Below the pieces are notes generated by a model, which worked only from the letters and a program-made list of their open reading frames with translations, did no database searches and had not been told where the DNA came from. A program made the translations under genes and the position numbers. From Saprospiraceae bacterium (GTDB lineage: Bacteria > Bacteroidota > Bacteroidia > Chitinophagales > Saprospiraceae), in NCBI GenBank assembly GCA_022841345.1, contig JALHRR010000023.1:1-64000 (forward strand): 64,000 nucleotides of DNA, written 5' to 3'. Numbering within the stretch: the first letter of the stretch is position 1; every line of letters starts with the position of its first letter. Shown piece after piece: positions 8,908 to 17,073 of the stretch.

Positions 8908-10242
8908 ATGTTGAAAATATTTAAACTCGCTTTAAAAAATATCTTTAACAAGCCCTTGTCACTCGCATTAAGCCTGGTGTTATTTGCTTTGGGATCAGGT
9001 CTTATTACGGCTTTGTTATTGTTGAACAGACAATTGGAAGATCAATTCGTCAGAAACCTTGCTGATGTAGAACTTGTCATTGGAGCCAAGGGAAGTCCTC
9101 TGCAACTGATATTGTGCAATATGTACCACATTGACAATCCGACAGGGAATATTAATCTTGCTGAAACAAAGCCTTTCCTGAATCCAAAGCACCCTCTGAT
9201 CGCTAAGGCTATTCCACTATCCCTTGGAGATAACTTCAAAAGTTACAGAATCGTAGGCACCACACCCGGCTTTCTTACCATGTACAATGCCGGTTTTGAA
9301 CAGGGAAGAGTCTGGGAAAATGATTACGAAGTTGTAATAGGGAAATCAGTCTCTGATCAGACAGGATTGAAACTTGGGGATGAGTTTGACAGTTCTCATG
9401 GATTTATGGAAGATGATGACCTGATCCACGAACAGCATATCAAATTTAAAGTCGTGGGAATATTAAACCCAGCCGGATCTGTCATTGATCAATTGATTTT
9501 ATGCAATAATAAAACTGTGTGGCTGGTCCACGAGCATGAAGAAGTTGAAGAAACTGAATCTGATAGTACGGAAATAGACAATCATCTCAAACATAGTGAT
9601 GAGCCAATAAATCCTGCTCCGGTTATTTATACGACTGAAGAGTTGCTTGAATTGCATGCAAATGCTGTGCAGGAATTGGTTTCGAATGAAGAGAAAGACA
9701 TTACTTCGATTTTGATTCAGTTTAGGGGAAGAAATTATCAGACACTAAACATGCAGAGGAGTATCAATGAGAATACAAATCTTCAGGCGGCTACTCCGGC
9801 TATAGAGATCAACAGACTATTTGTATTAATGGGTGTTGGAATCGAGGCATTGCGTGCTTTAGCAATACTTATTATGATTGTTTCAGGATTGAGTATTTTC
9901 ATCTCGATGCTGAATTCATTAAAAGAAAGAAAGTATGAGCTGGCACTCATGAGAGCTATGGGAGCTTCCCGCTGGCAATTATTAACCCTGATTGTTGCAG
10001 AAGGAGCATTTATCGCGATTGTTGGATATTTCATTGGTGCCTTGATGGGACATGCTGCCGTGGCTCTGATTTCAGGATATATGCAGGATTCTTATCGTTA
10101 TGCGCTGGATGGATGGGTGTTTTTACCTGAGGAAGGTATCCTTTTGGTTGCTTGTATCGTTTTAGGTAAGTTGGCAGCTCTGTTACCTGCTATTCAGGCT
10201 TACAGAACAGATATTGCAAATACATTGACACAGAGGGGTTAA
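8908..10242 (+). CDS. ABC transporter permease, FtsX/MacB type with a His/acid-rich periplasmic loop
   Basis: The protein has 444 residues. It has one N-terminal membrane helix, a large periplasmic MacB-type domain of about 230 residues (IVGTTPGFLTMYNAGFEQGR, VVIGKSVSDQTGLKLGDEF), then three C-terminal helices with the FtsX-like hallmark ELALMRAMGASRWQL. Residues 208-229 of the periplasmic domain are unusual: HEHEEVEE at the start and HLKH at the end enclose further acidic residues. Such His/acid loops often hold metal ions. The ATPase gene precedes it and two CxxC proteins follow 28 bases downstream. Export of a lipid or lipoprotein is the alternative role. Confidence 0.85.
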   Translation: MLKIFKLALKNIFNKPLSLALSLVLFALGSGLITALLLLNRQLEDQFVRNLADVELVIGAKGSPLQLILCNMYHIDNPTGNINLAETKPFLNPKHPLIAKAIPLSLGDNFKSYRIVGTTPGFLTMYNAGFEQGRVWENDYEVVIGKSVSDQTGLKLGDEFDSSHGFMEDDDLIHEQHIKFKVVGILNPAGSVIDQLILCNNKTVWLVHEHEEVEETESDSTEIDNHLKHSDEPINPAPVIYTTEELLELHANAVQELVSNEEKDITSILIQFRGRNYQTLNMQRSINENTNLQAATPAIEINRLFVLMGVGIEALRALAILIMIVSGLSIFISMLNSLKERKYELALMRAMGASRWQLLTLIVAEGAFIAIVGYFIGALMGHAAVALISGYMQDSYRYALDGWVFLPEEGILLVACIVLGKLAALLPAIQAYRTDIANTLTQRG

Positions 10243-10270
10243 ATTTTCTTACAGATTTGAAAAAAATTGA

Positions 10271-10723
10271 ATGATACGATCTTTGAAAATATCCTTGTTT
10301 CTTCTGACATTATTTTTTGGCAGCACACTGCTGAATGCTCAGGAAAATGCATGGAGAATATTGACCAAAGTACAGATTAAGAAACAATACGATGAAGAGT
10401 TTGGAATTGAAACGATTATTCCGACTTTTTCCAATGAAATAAAGGCAATGGAAGGAAAAGAAATCACCATTGGCGGCTATATATTTCCCACTGCTGATAA
10501 AAGAGATCAAAGCCATTTGATGTTTTCCATGTATCCGATTAGTAATTGCTTTTTCTGCGGAAAAGCCGGACCGGAGACCGCCATGCAGGTATTCATGGCA
10601 GATAATAAAAAGGTCAGGTACACTGAAGAAAAAGTATATGTAAAGGGTAAGCTCCAACTGGCAGAACATGATCCAAGCGGCTTGATTTATACACTTATTA
10701 ATGCTCAATTAATCGATCAATGA
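10271..10723 (+). CDS. Small secreted protein with CFFCGxAGPE motif (DUF3299-like), copy 1
   Basis: The product has 150 residues, with a signal peptide ending at LLNAQ. The mature part reads as one compact beta-rich domain: a KEITIGGYIFP strand, then MYPISNCFFCGKAGPET with a Cys93-x2-Cys96 pair, then VYVKGKLQL near the end. The pattern resembles DUF3299-type proteins, which I recall beside LolDE-like ABC genes in a zinc-regulated locus of Vibrio; this resemblance is inferred by eye. The stop overlaps the start of the next gene (ATGA), so the two are translationally coupled. A periplasmic metal-binding role is likely but unproven. Confidence 0.65.
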   Translation: MIRSLKISLFLLTLFFGSTLLNAQENAWRILTKVQIKKQYDEEFGIETIIPTFSNEIKAMEGKEITIGGYIFPTADKRDQSHLMFSMYPISNCFFCGKAGPETAMQVFMADNKKVRYTEEKVYVKGKLQLAEHDPSGLIYTLINAQLIDQ

Positions 10724-11172
10724 AATTTAAATATATCCCATCATTTTCTTTGTTGATAATGCTATTTTATCTGAGTACCGGCTCAGTTTCAGCACAGGAG
10801 GGTTCCTGGAAGACCTTATCCAAAATCACATTTGTAAAAAAATATGATGAATTGCTGGGGTTCAAAGTTGATATGCCGGTGTTTGGAGAGGAAGTAAGAA
10901 AGCTTGATGGCAAGGAGATCACCATCAAAGGGTATGTCATCCCGGTGGAAGGATACAAGAGTCACAAGGAGTTTGTATTCTCTGCATATCCATACAGCAT
11001 GTGTTTCTTTTGCGGGGGAGCAGGGCCTGAGACAGTTATGGAAGTATTCTCAAAAGAGCCTATCAAGTATTCCGCTGATCCGATAATTATCAAAGGAAGG
11101 TTGAAGCTTAATTCGGATGATATCAATCGCCTTATGTATGCTTTACATGATGCTGTTTTAGTTAAAAAATAA
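10720..11172 (+). CDS. Small secreted protein with CFFCGxAGPE motif (DUF3299-like), copy 2
   Basis: This is a tandem paralogue of the preceding gene and has the same length, 150 residues. It shares the signal peptide layout (SVSAQEGSWKTLSKI), the KEITIKGYVIP strand, and SMCFFCGGAGPETVMEV with the pair Cys95-x2-Cys98. Outside these motifs the copies have diverged clearly, so the duplication is not recent. It overlaps the previous gene by four bases and is the last gene of the ABC cassette. Whether the two copies form a heterodimer or bind different ligands cannot be told. Confidence 0.65.
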   Translation: MKFKYIPSFSLLIMLFYLSTGSVSAQEGSWKTLSKITFVKKYDELLGFKVDMPVFGEEVRKLDGKEITIKGYVIPVEGYKSHKEFVFSAYPYSMCFFCGGAGPETVMEVFSKEPIKYSADPIIIKGRLKLNSDDINRLMYALHDAVLVKK

Positions 11173-11177
11173 TTCTT

Positions 11178-11235
11178 ATTCCTTAATCTTCGCCCGTATT
11201 ACGGGTATTACCCCGATCCTCTTTCTTTAAGGAAT
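11178..11235. repeat. Nested inverted repeat between genes
   Basis: ATTCCTTAA (11178-11186) is perfectly inverted at 11227-11235 (TTAAGGAAT), and an inner dyad CCCGTATTACGGG lies at 11193-11205. There is no T-run, so it is not a plain terminator. It could be an operator or a structured RNA ahead of the hydroxylase-family gene. Confidence 0.35.
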
Positions 11236-11305
11236 GTAGTGCCCATTACTAATTGATACTTTCACCCAAAACAAGTACATTTATAGCACTAATCACAGTG
11301 TAATT

Positions 11306-12580
11306 ATGGAAGCATTTGCTACGGCATTGACCTATGCTATTCCCGGATTCATTATTTTAATCCTGATAGAAGAAATCGCGGGCAGATTATCAGGGATTAA
11401 GGTAAATAGAGAAATGGATACCATATCCAGCATCAGCTCCGGCATGACAAATGTGATGAAGAGCGTGCTGGGTCTGACTATCATTATCATCAGCTACCGA
11501 TGGATGGTTGAACATCTGGCTATATTCGAAATCAAATCAACATTACTGGTATATATCCTCGCCTTTATCGGAATTGATTTTGCCGGTTATTGGTCTCACA
11601 GATTTGATCATGTGATCAATGTGTTTTGGAACCGGCATATTATTCACCATAGCAGCGAAGAATTCAATTTGAGCTGTGCATTAAGACAACCCATCTCTAC
11701 TATTATAGGAGTATATTTTTTCCTTTATATTCCTATGGCTTTTCTTGGAATTCCTGCGGAGGTAGTCGCCTTGCTGGCTCCGATACATTTGTTTGCCCAA
11801 TTTTGGTACCACACCAGACTGATCAACAAAATGGGATGGCTGGAATATATCGTTGTGACTCCATCTCATCACAGGGTACATCATGCGATCAATCCAGAAT
11901 ATATGGACAAAAATTTTGGGCAGATTTTTATCATTTGGGATAGATTATTTGGTACTTATCAGGAAGAAATCGCTGAAAAACCTCCTGTTTACGGTATCAA
12001 AAGACCTGCTGGTACATGGAATCCGATTACTATTAATTTCATGCACATGTGGCTGCTCATTAAAGATGCCTGGCGGACGGGAAGTTGGTGGGATAAGATT
12101 CGTATCTGGTGGATGCCTACCGGATGGAGACCGGCTGACGTTGCAGACAAATTTCCAGTTTATGCTATTGAAGATGTATATCAGCAGAATAAATATGATT
12201 CAAATCCCGGTACAACATTGAAAATGTGGGCCTGGGTTCAGCTGATTTTGCATTTGGCGTTAGTGTATTATATGTTGCTAAATATTGCGAATTTTCAGTT
12301 TATGGAGATATTGTTTTATTTCTCATTCATTGCGATCTCAATAGCGGCATTTACATCGCTTATGGACAAAAGTTGGCTGGCACTCCCTGTTGAAGTCATA
12401 AAGGTTGTAGTGGGATTTTATTTACTGTTTCAAATGGATGGATGGTTTGGGCTGGAGGATATTTTACCTTATGCTGCTATGTTCATGAGTATTTATTTAA
12501 TGCTCTCATTGATTGCAACGTATATGATTTTGAAAAAAGAGCAAACGACTCAAAGCAAGAATCAGCTTGTGCAGGGATAA
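11306..12580 (+). CDS. Sterol desaturase / fatty acid hydroxylase family membrane protein
   Basis: The protein has 424 residues and several membrane helices. The di-iron histidine boxes are in order: WSHRFDH, then NRHIIHHSSE, then SHHRVHH, followed by the family's conserved NFGQIFIIWDRLFGTYQ. This superfamily uses a non-haem di-iron centre to hydroxylate or desaturate lipids. After the catalytic domain (about residues 1-290) comes a hydrophobic C-terminal part with further helices, as in many bacterial members. The substrate is unknown; a sterol is unlikely and a fatty acid or carotenoid-like lipid is more plausible. No operon partner is evident. Confidence 0.85.
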   Translation: MEAFATALTYAIPGFIILILIEEIAGRLSGIKVNREMDTISSISSGMTNVMKSVLGLTIIIISYRWMVEHLAIFEIKSTLLVYILAFIGIDFAGYWSHRFDHVINVFWNRHIIHHSSEEFNLSCALRQPISTIIGVYFFLYIPMAFLGIPAEVVALLAPIHLFAQFWYHTRLINKMGWLEYIVVTPSHHRVHHAINPEYMDKNFGQIFIIWDRLFGTYQEEIAEKPPVYGIKRPAGTWNPITINFMHMWLLIKDAWRTGSWWDKIRIWWMPTGWRPADVADKFPVYAIEDVYQQNKYDSNPGTTLKMWAWVQLILHLALVYYMLLNIANFQFMEILFYFSFIAISIAAFTSLMDKSWLALPVEVIKVVVGFYLLFQMDGWFGLEDILPYAAMFMSIYLMLSLIATYMILKKEQTTQSKNQLVQG

Positions 12581-12653
12581 TTATTTCTATTATTTTGTTT
12601 ACAGACAAAATGACCCTGAATGTAAGTCTGTCGCCATGAAATAAACCATTTCG

Positions 12654-12661
12654 TATCTTTG
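12654..12661 (+). promoter_or_regulatory. Candidate -7 box for the glycosyltransferase gene
   Basis: TATCTTTG matches TAnnTTTG. Transcription from it would start near 12668, after the longest frame's start at 12661 but well before the ATG at 12757, so it supports the later start. Confidence 0.4.
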
Positions 12662-12756
12662 TGCGGTTATCATATTGTCTGAGAGTTTTAAATGGAAAGT
12701 TCTCAATTATTAACAACTTTCTTCCTGCTCATTTTAATTTAAAAATCCGAAAGTTC

Positions 12757-13677
12757 ATGTTTAAACCGCTTATTTCTATTATTGTGTGTACATACAATAG
12801 AGATCGGTTTTTGCCGGAATGTCTGCTTTCAATATCTACTCAAACTGCTGATAGAACAATTTATGAGTTGATTATTATTGACAATAACTCAAATGATAAT
12901 ACTGCCACCATTTCAAAAGATTTTATTTCCCATAATCCTGAGCTAAATGCCAGATATATTTTAGAGTCTGAACAAGGCTTGTCAAATGCCAGAAACAGAG
13001 GTATTAAAGAGGCAAGCGGTGAATATTTAGTATTTGTCGACGATGATGCAATACTTGATTCCGAATACATTGAAAAAATAAGACAATTCATTTTATTAAG
13101 ACCTGATGTCACAGGTTTGGGTGGAAAAATAATTGCAAAATATGTAGATGGAGAAGAGCCTGATTGGATGAATCCCTTCAGCCGGGGTCTGTTTCTCAGC
13201 GAGGTGGATTATGGAAATGAAATTATGGAGCTGGATGGCTACCGGAAATACCCTTTTGGTTGCAATATGATTATTCACCGGAGATTTTTCGAAACAGGCT
13301 GGAAGTTTGACAGCACTCTGGGAGTCATCGGAAAAGATGGGGGAAGATGTGAAGAAAAGGTATTATTTCGGGACATAGCCCGGAAAAATCACCTAATTTA
13401 CTATTTACCGGATGCATTTGTACATCACCAAATTGATGTCCAGCGGATGACAAAACCTTATATCAGAAAACTTTCTTATGGACTTGGGTCCAGCCTCAGA
13501 GTATTGTCTGCACAAGAAGGCTTTGGTGCTTTTGTAAAAAGAGGAATTGAAATAATCATTAAATTCTTTGGAGCAATTTTCTTTTCTCTTGTGTACCTGG
13601 TTAAAGGTAAACCTTCAGTCAGTAAGCATTTGATCGCCTATAGATGGATGGTTTTAAAAGGTTATTTCAAGGGATAA
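12757..13677 (+). CDS. Family 2 glycosyltransferase
   Basis: The enzyme has 306 residues from the ATG at 12757 (MFKPLISIIVCTYNRDRF). It has a GT-A fold with the nucleotide-sugar strand SIIVCTYNRDR, the acceptor-side GLSNARNRGIKEASGEYLVF and the metal-binding DXD-type VDDDA. A C-terminal hydrophobic segment (IIIKFFGAIFFSLVYLV) suggests attachment to the inner membrane. The role is transfer of a sugar from an activated donor, probably to a surface glycan or lipid. No other glycan gene is next to it, so donor and acceptor are unknown. It is convergent with the lipoprotein array, with eight bases between stops. Confidence 0.9.
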   Translation: MFKPLISIIVCTYNRDRFLPECLLSISTQTADRTIYELIIIDNNSNDNTATISKDFISHNPELNARYILESEQGLSNARNRGIKEASGEYLVFVDDDAILDSEYIEKIRQFILLRPDVTGLGGKIIAKYVDGEEPDWMNPFSRGLFLSEVDYGNEIMELDGYRKYPFGCNMIIHRRFFETGWKFDSTLGVIGKDGGRCEEKVLFRDIARKNHLIYYLPDAFVHHQIDVQRMTKPYIRKLSYGLGSSLRVLSAQEGFGAFVKRGIEIIIKFFGAIFFSLVYLVKGKPSVSKHLIAYRWMVLKGYFKG

Positions 13678-13685
13678 TGCCGCAG

Positions 13686-14102
13686 TTATTTTCTTTTTAC
13701 CATTTCAAATGTTCCTGAATTTGACCCGGACAGGTTTTGCCATTTTCCTTCTACGAGTTTTCCGGACGGATCAAAAGTTGCTGTACCTATGAGTGGATTA
13801 GGATTCTCTCCACCAACTATATTTGAAACTCTGTACTGAAATATATTATTTTTAAGTTCCCATGTACCGAGGTTTATTCTTAACTCATTGAACCATTGAC
13901 CTTCATTGGTTACTGTTCCATCTTTTTTAATTAATAAATTCACATATTGAGGATCAACCTCCGCTCTTCCATCAATAGTTATTTCGCCTTCCCAAAATCC
14001 AATTATATCAACCTCTGTACTGCTTTTTACTACTTTCTGACATGAATTCATTAAGACTGCATTACAAACAACAAAAAGTGCAATTAAGAATCGGATTTTC
14101 AT
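13686..14102 (-). CDS. Tandem lipoprotein paralogue, copy 4
   Basis: The product has 138 residues and a lipobox at LMNSC. It is one of four neighbouring paralogues with a shared core: GFWEGE near the N terminus, DPQY(V/L)NLL-KKDGT, GTWEL, then SN-VGGENPNPLIGTATFDP and a C-terminal FEMVKRK. The strand pattern resembles small lipocalin-like domains, but I do not recognise a named family. The ATG at 14102 is preferred to 14150 because it aligns with the paralogues and starts the signal peptide. It is closest to copy 3 (shared SGSNSGTFEMVKR). The function is unknown; the exported location is well supported. Confidence 0.75.
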   Translation of the reverse strand: MKIRFLIALFVVCNAVLMNSCQKVVKSSTEVDIIGFWEGEITIDGRAEVDPQYVNLLIKKDGTVTNEGQWFNELRINLGTWELKNNIFQYRVSNIVGGENPNPLIGTATFDPSGKLVEGKWQNLSGSNSGTFEMVKRK

Positions 14103-14166
14103 AGAGTCAAGATAATGCTTAAACGATAAAAGAGCTAAAGTCATTTTCAAATTTCAGCGAAAGCCA

Positions 14167-14583
14167 TCATTCCCTTTTAACCATTTCGAAAGTTCCGGAA
14201 TTCGACCCTGAAAGATTTTGCCAAACACCTTCGAGGAGTTTCCCACCCGGATCAAAAGTAGCAGTTCCTATAAGAGGGTTTGGATTTTCTCCTCCTACAA
14301 CATTAGATACCTGATATCTGAATGCATTCCCTTTTAACTCCCATGTACCTATATTAATTCTTAATCCATCGAACCATTGACTTTCGTTGGTAACAGTACC
14401 ATCTTTTTTAACCAGCAGATTTAAGTACTGTGGGTCGATATCCGGTCTGCCATCAATAATAAATTCACCTTCCCAGAACCCAATAATTTTTACCTTATCT
14501 CTCACCTGCACTTTTTCTTCACATGAGTTTAAGAAGAGCAAATTACTTACGACAAGAAGAAATAATATGTATCTCATATTCAT
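14167..14583 (-). CDS. Tandem lipoprotein paralogue, copy 3
   Basis: The product has 138 residues and a lipobox at FLNSC. It shares the four-copy core (GFWEGEFIIDGRPD, DPQYLNLLVKKDGTVTNE, GTWELKG, VVGGENPNP) and is the nearest relative of copy 4. The spacing to copy 4 is 64 bases, and no terminator or promoter box was seen between them, so the four genes are probably one transcript read from 15491 towards 13686. No catalytic motif is present. A binding or cell-surface role is possible but cannot be read from the sequence. Confidence 0.75.
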   Translation of the reverse strand: MNMRYILFLLVVSNLLFLNSCEEKVQVRDKVKIIGFWEGEFIIDGRPDIDPQYLNLLVKKDGTVTNESQWFDGLRINIGTWELKGNAFRYQVSNVVGGENPNPLIGTATFDPGGKLLEGVWQNLSGSNSGTFEMVKRE

Positions 14584-14639
14584 GCATTCACGATGTTATT
14601 TAAAAGGAACTCATTTAAATTTAATTACAGCAGAGATAT

Positions 14640-15053
14640 TCACTTTCTTTTTACCATTTCAAATTCAGCCGACCCTGTTCCGGATAAATTTTTAATAATT
14701 CCGTTTTTTAAGTGACCCTCTGCATCAAATTCTGCGGTTCCTGTTTGTGGATTTGGAACTTCGCCTCCATACACGTTTGAAATTTGAAACATTAGTTTAT
14801 TACCTTCTAAATTCCAGGTTCCTGTATTGATTCTTATGTTTGACAAGTAACTACTTTCATTTGTCAGTGTCCCGTTTTCCTTGATCAGTAAATTAATATA
14901 CTGGGGATCCAAATCAGGGCGACCAATGGTGATGTAAGTTCCTTCCCAGAATCCAATAATATTTGTGTCTTCCGGCTTTTGAACCTCTTCTTTACAAGAA
15001 GACAATAAAACTAAATGGATTATAACGAATAGAAATAATAAGCTTTTCATCAC
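14640..15053 (-). CDS. Tandem lipoprotein paralogue, copy 2
   Basis: The product has 137 residues and a lipobox at LLSSC. It belongs to the second sub-pair of the array: here the GG motif reads VYGGEVPNPQTGTAEFD and the end reads LSGTGSAEFEMVKRK, features shared with copy 1 but not with copies 3 and 4. This pattern suggests an ancestral duplication giving two types, each of which duplicated again. It lies 24 bases downstream of copy 1. Confidence 0.75.
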   Translation of the reverse strand: MMKSLLFLFVIIHLVLLSSCKEEVQKPEDTNIIGFWEGTYITIGRPDLDPQYINLLIKENGTLTNESSYLSNIRINTGTWNLEGNKLMFQISNVYGGEVPNPQTGTAEFDAEGHLKNGIIKNLSGTGSAEFEMVKRK

Positions 15054-15077
15054 TGCAGATTTGAAATGTTTGACTCA

Positions 15078-15491
15078 TCACTTCCTTTTAACCATCTCAA
15101 ATTTCACTGAACCTGTACCGGAAAGATTTACAATTCTTCCTTCCAACCTGCCCTGAGGATCAAATGTGGCTGTTCCCACCTGAGGATTGGGTACCTCGCC
15201 CCCATAAACATTGGAAACTTGAAACTTTAAAATATCACCATCTAATTCCCATGTTCCAATATTGATTCTGATACCGGAAAGATAGCTTCCCTCAGCAGTA
15301 AGACTACCATCACTTTTAATTAATAAATTCAGGTATTGCGGCTCCAGGTCCGGGCGACCATCTGTAGTATAAGTTCCTTCCCAGAAACCAACAATATCCA
15401 CAATTTCTTTTTCTGTTTGATTCGTTTCATTTTCACAAGCACTCAGCAAGTACATGCTGCTCAGAATAGACAATAAGAGTATCTGTCTCAT
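15078..15491 (-). CDS. Tandem lipoprotein paralogue, copy 1
   Basis: This is the first gene of the four-copy array, with 137 residues and a lipobox at LLSAC. It has the shared core GFWEGTYTTDGRPDLEPQY and VYGGEVPNPQVGTATFDP, ending LSGTGSVKFEMVKRK. A TACATTTG -7 box lies about 45 bases upstream and may drive the whole array. The family is not one I can name; a small beta-rich exported domain is the most that can be said. Confidence 0.75.
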   Translation of the reverse strand: MRQILLLSILSSMYLLSACENETNQTEKEIVDIVGFWEGTYTTDGRPDLEPQYLNLLIKSDGSLTAEGSYLSGIRINIGTWELDGDILKFQVSNVYGGEVPNPQVGTATFDPQGRLEGRIVNLSGTGSVKFEMVKRK

Positions 15492-15535
15492 GTGTTATGA
15501 ATTGTAAGAATTATGTTCATTGGAGTAACGAACTA

Positions 15536-15543
15536 CAAATGTA
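15536..15543 (-). promoter_or_regulatory. Candidate -7 box for the lipoprotein array
   Basis: Minus-strand TACATTTG fits TAnnTTTG and lies 45 bases before the first lipoprotein start. No TTG box at standard spacing was found. Confidence 0.4.
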
Positions 15544-15885
15544 GTACCATAATCCAGGAAATCATATATAATTAAATTGTATTTTATGTTTTTTCCACCT
15601 TTGCTCCAAATGATAGGCTTTATACAATTCATATTAAAGACTTACTATTTTTTATGACTTTACAGCTTTGAGAAATGCAAACGCTGGACAGACATCTGGA
15701 CATAACAAAAAAATAAGATCTAAATTACAGATTAACAAATAATTGTGAATATTATAGATCATTTATCAAACGCAAATTCCAGCCACCTTTTTTTTGCGAT
15801 CAGGTTTTATAGACTGTTCTTTGAAAACGATTGGTGAAATACCCGGTCCGGTTAAGGTTAATTTTCATAGTTCAGATCATATCAG
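15544..15885. other. Gene-free stretch upstream of leuA
   Basis: This AT-rich region lies between divergent transcripts. I found no tRNA, no terminator hairpin, no leucine-rich leader peptide and no full TAnnTTTG box on the plus strand. It must hold the leuA promoter, but I cannot place it. Confidence 0.5.
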
Positions 15886-17058
15886 ATGGGAAATAAAGTT
15901 CATATATTCGATACCACTCTCAGAGATGGAGAGCAAGTCCCCGGTTGTAAGCTTAATACATCTGAAAAGGTAAACCTGGCCCTTCGCCTGGAAGCGCTTG
16001 GTGTAGATATCATTGAAGCAGGATTTCCTGTTTCCAGCCCCGGGGATTTTCAATCAGTAACTGCCATTTCCAAAGTAATTAAAGATGCTGTTGTTTGTGG
16101 GTTGAGCAGAGCTGTAGAGCGCGATATAGAAGTAGCTGCTGAAGCGTTGAAATATGCCCATCGCCCCAGAATACATACCGGTCTCGGTACTTCGGACAGC
16201 CACATTAAATATAAGTTCAATAGCGATCGTGCTACTATTCTTCAATGGGCAGCACAATGTGTCCAAACGGCAAGAAAATATACTGATGATATTGAGTTCT
16301 ATGCTGAGGATGCCGGGCGGACTGACAATGAATTTCTGGCAAGGGTAATAGAAACTGTTATTAAAGCAGGTGCGACGGTTGTTAATATTCCGGATACTAC
16401 AGGATATTGTCTTCCGCATCAGTACGGAGAAAAAATAGCTTATCTGGTCAACAATGTGCCGAATATTGATAAAGCTATTATTTCATGTCATTGTCACAAT
16501 GACCTGGGAATGGCAACTGCAAATTCTATCGCAGGTGTAATCAGCGGCGCCAGACAAATTGAATGTACCATCAATGGACTGGGTGAACGTGCGGGCAATA
16601 CCTCACTGGAAGAAGTGGTAATGGTAATTAGGCAGCATCCTGATTTGGGATTCAAGACCAGAATAGATACTACACAATTATATTCACTCAGCCAGGATGT
16701 TTCAGATATCATGCGCATGCCGGTTCAGGCTAATAAAGCCATTGTCGGGGCTAATGCATTTGCCCATTCTTCCGGAATTCATCAGGATGGCTTCCTGAAA
16801 AATGCTTCAACTTATGAAATCATCAGACCGGATGAAGTAGGAGCACCCGGATCTAAAATAGTGCTGACTGCCCGTAGCGGTCGATCAGCGCTGGCCTTTC
16901 GTTTACAACAGCTGGGATATCAATATGATCGGAATGATATAGATTTCATTTATGAACAGTTTTTGAAGGTAGCCGACTCTGTAAAAGAAGTCGGGGAAGC
17001 TGAACTACGCCAATTGGCCGGATTTCATGCAAACGCATTTAAAACCCAGGCCATATAA
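15886..17058 (+). CDS. leuA: 2-isopropylmalate synthase, short form
   Basis: This enzyme makes 2-isopropylmalate from acetyl-CoA and 2-oxoisovalerate, the first committed step to leucine. [16 protein letters not shown] at the N terminus and [14 protein letters not shown] provide the metal site of the HMGL-like TIM barrel. [13 protein letters not shown] lies in the linker region. The protein has only 390 residues, against about 520 in enterobacterial LeuA, and ends after the linker, so the C-terminal leucine-binding regulatory domain is absent. Homocitrate synthase is a possible alternative for a protein this short, but the leuCDB genes directly downstream settle the role. The gap to leuC is 15 bases. 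Confidence 0.92.
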   Translation: MGNKVHIFDTTLRDGEQVPGCKLNTSEKVNLALRLEALGVDIIEAGFPVSSPGDFQSVTAISKVIKDAVVCGLSRAVERDIEVAAEALKYAHRPRIHTGLGTSDSHIKYKFNSDRATILQWAAQCVQTARKYTDDIEFYAEDAGRTDNEFLARVIETVIKAGATVVNIPDTTGYCLPHQYGEKIAYLVNNVPNIDKAIISCHCHNDLGMATANSIAGVISGARQIECTINGLGERAGNTSLEEVVMVIRQHPDLGFKTRIDTTQLYSLSQDVSDIMRMPVQANKAIVGANAFAHSSGIHQDGFLKNASTYEIIRPDEVGAPGSKIVLTARSGRSALAFRLQQLGYQYDRNDIDFIYEQFLKVADSVKEVGEAELRQLAGFHANAFKTQAI

Positions 17059-17073
17059 TCTGAATAGCACTTT

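Noticed and set aside
15675-15716. Short frame MQTLDRHLDITKK as a possible leu leader peptide before leuA
   Set aside because: Only two Leu in thirteen residues, and no terminator or competing hairpin follows.
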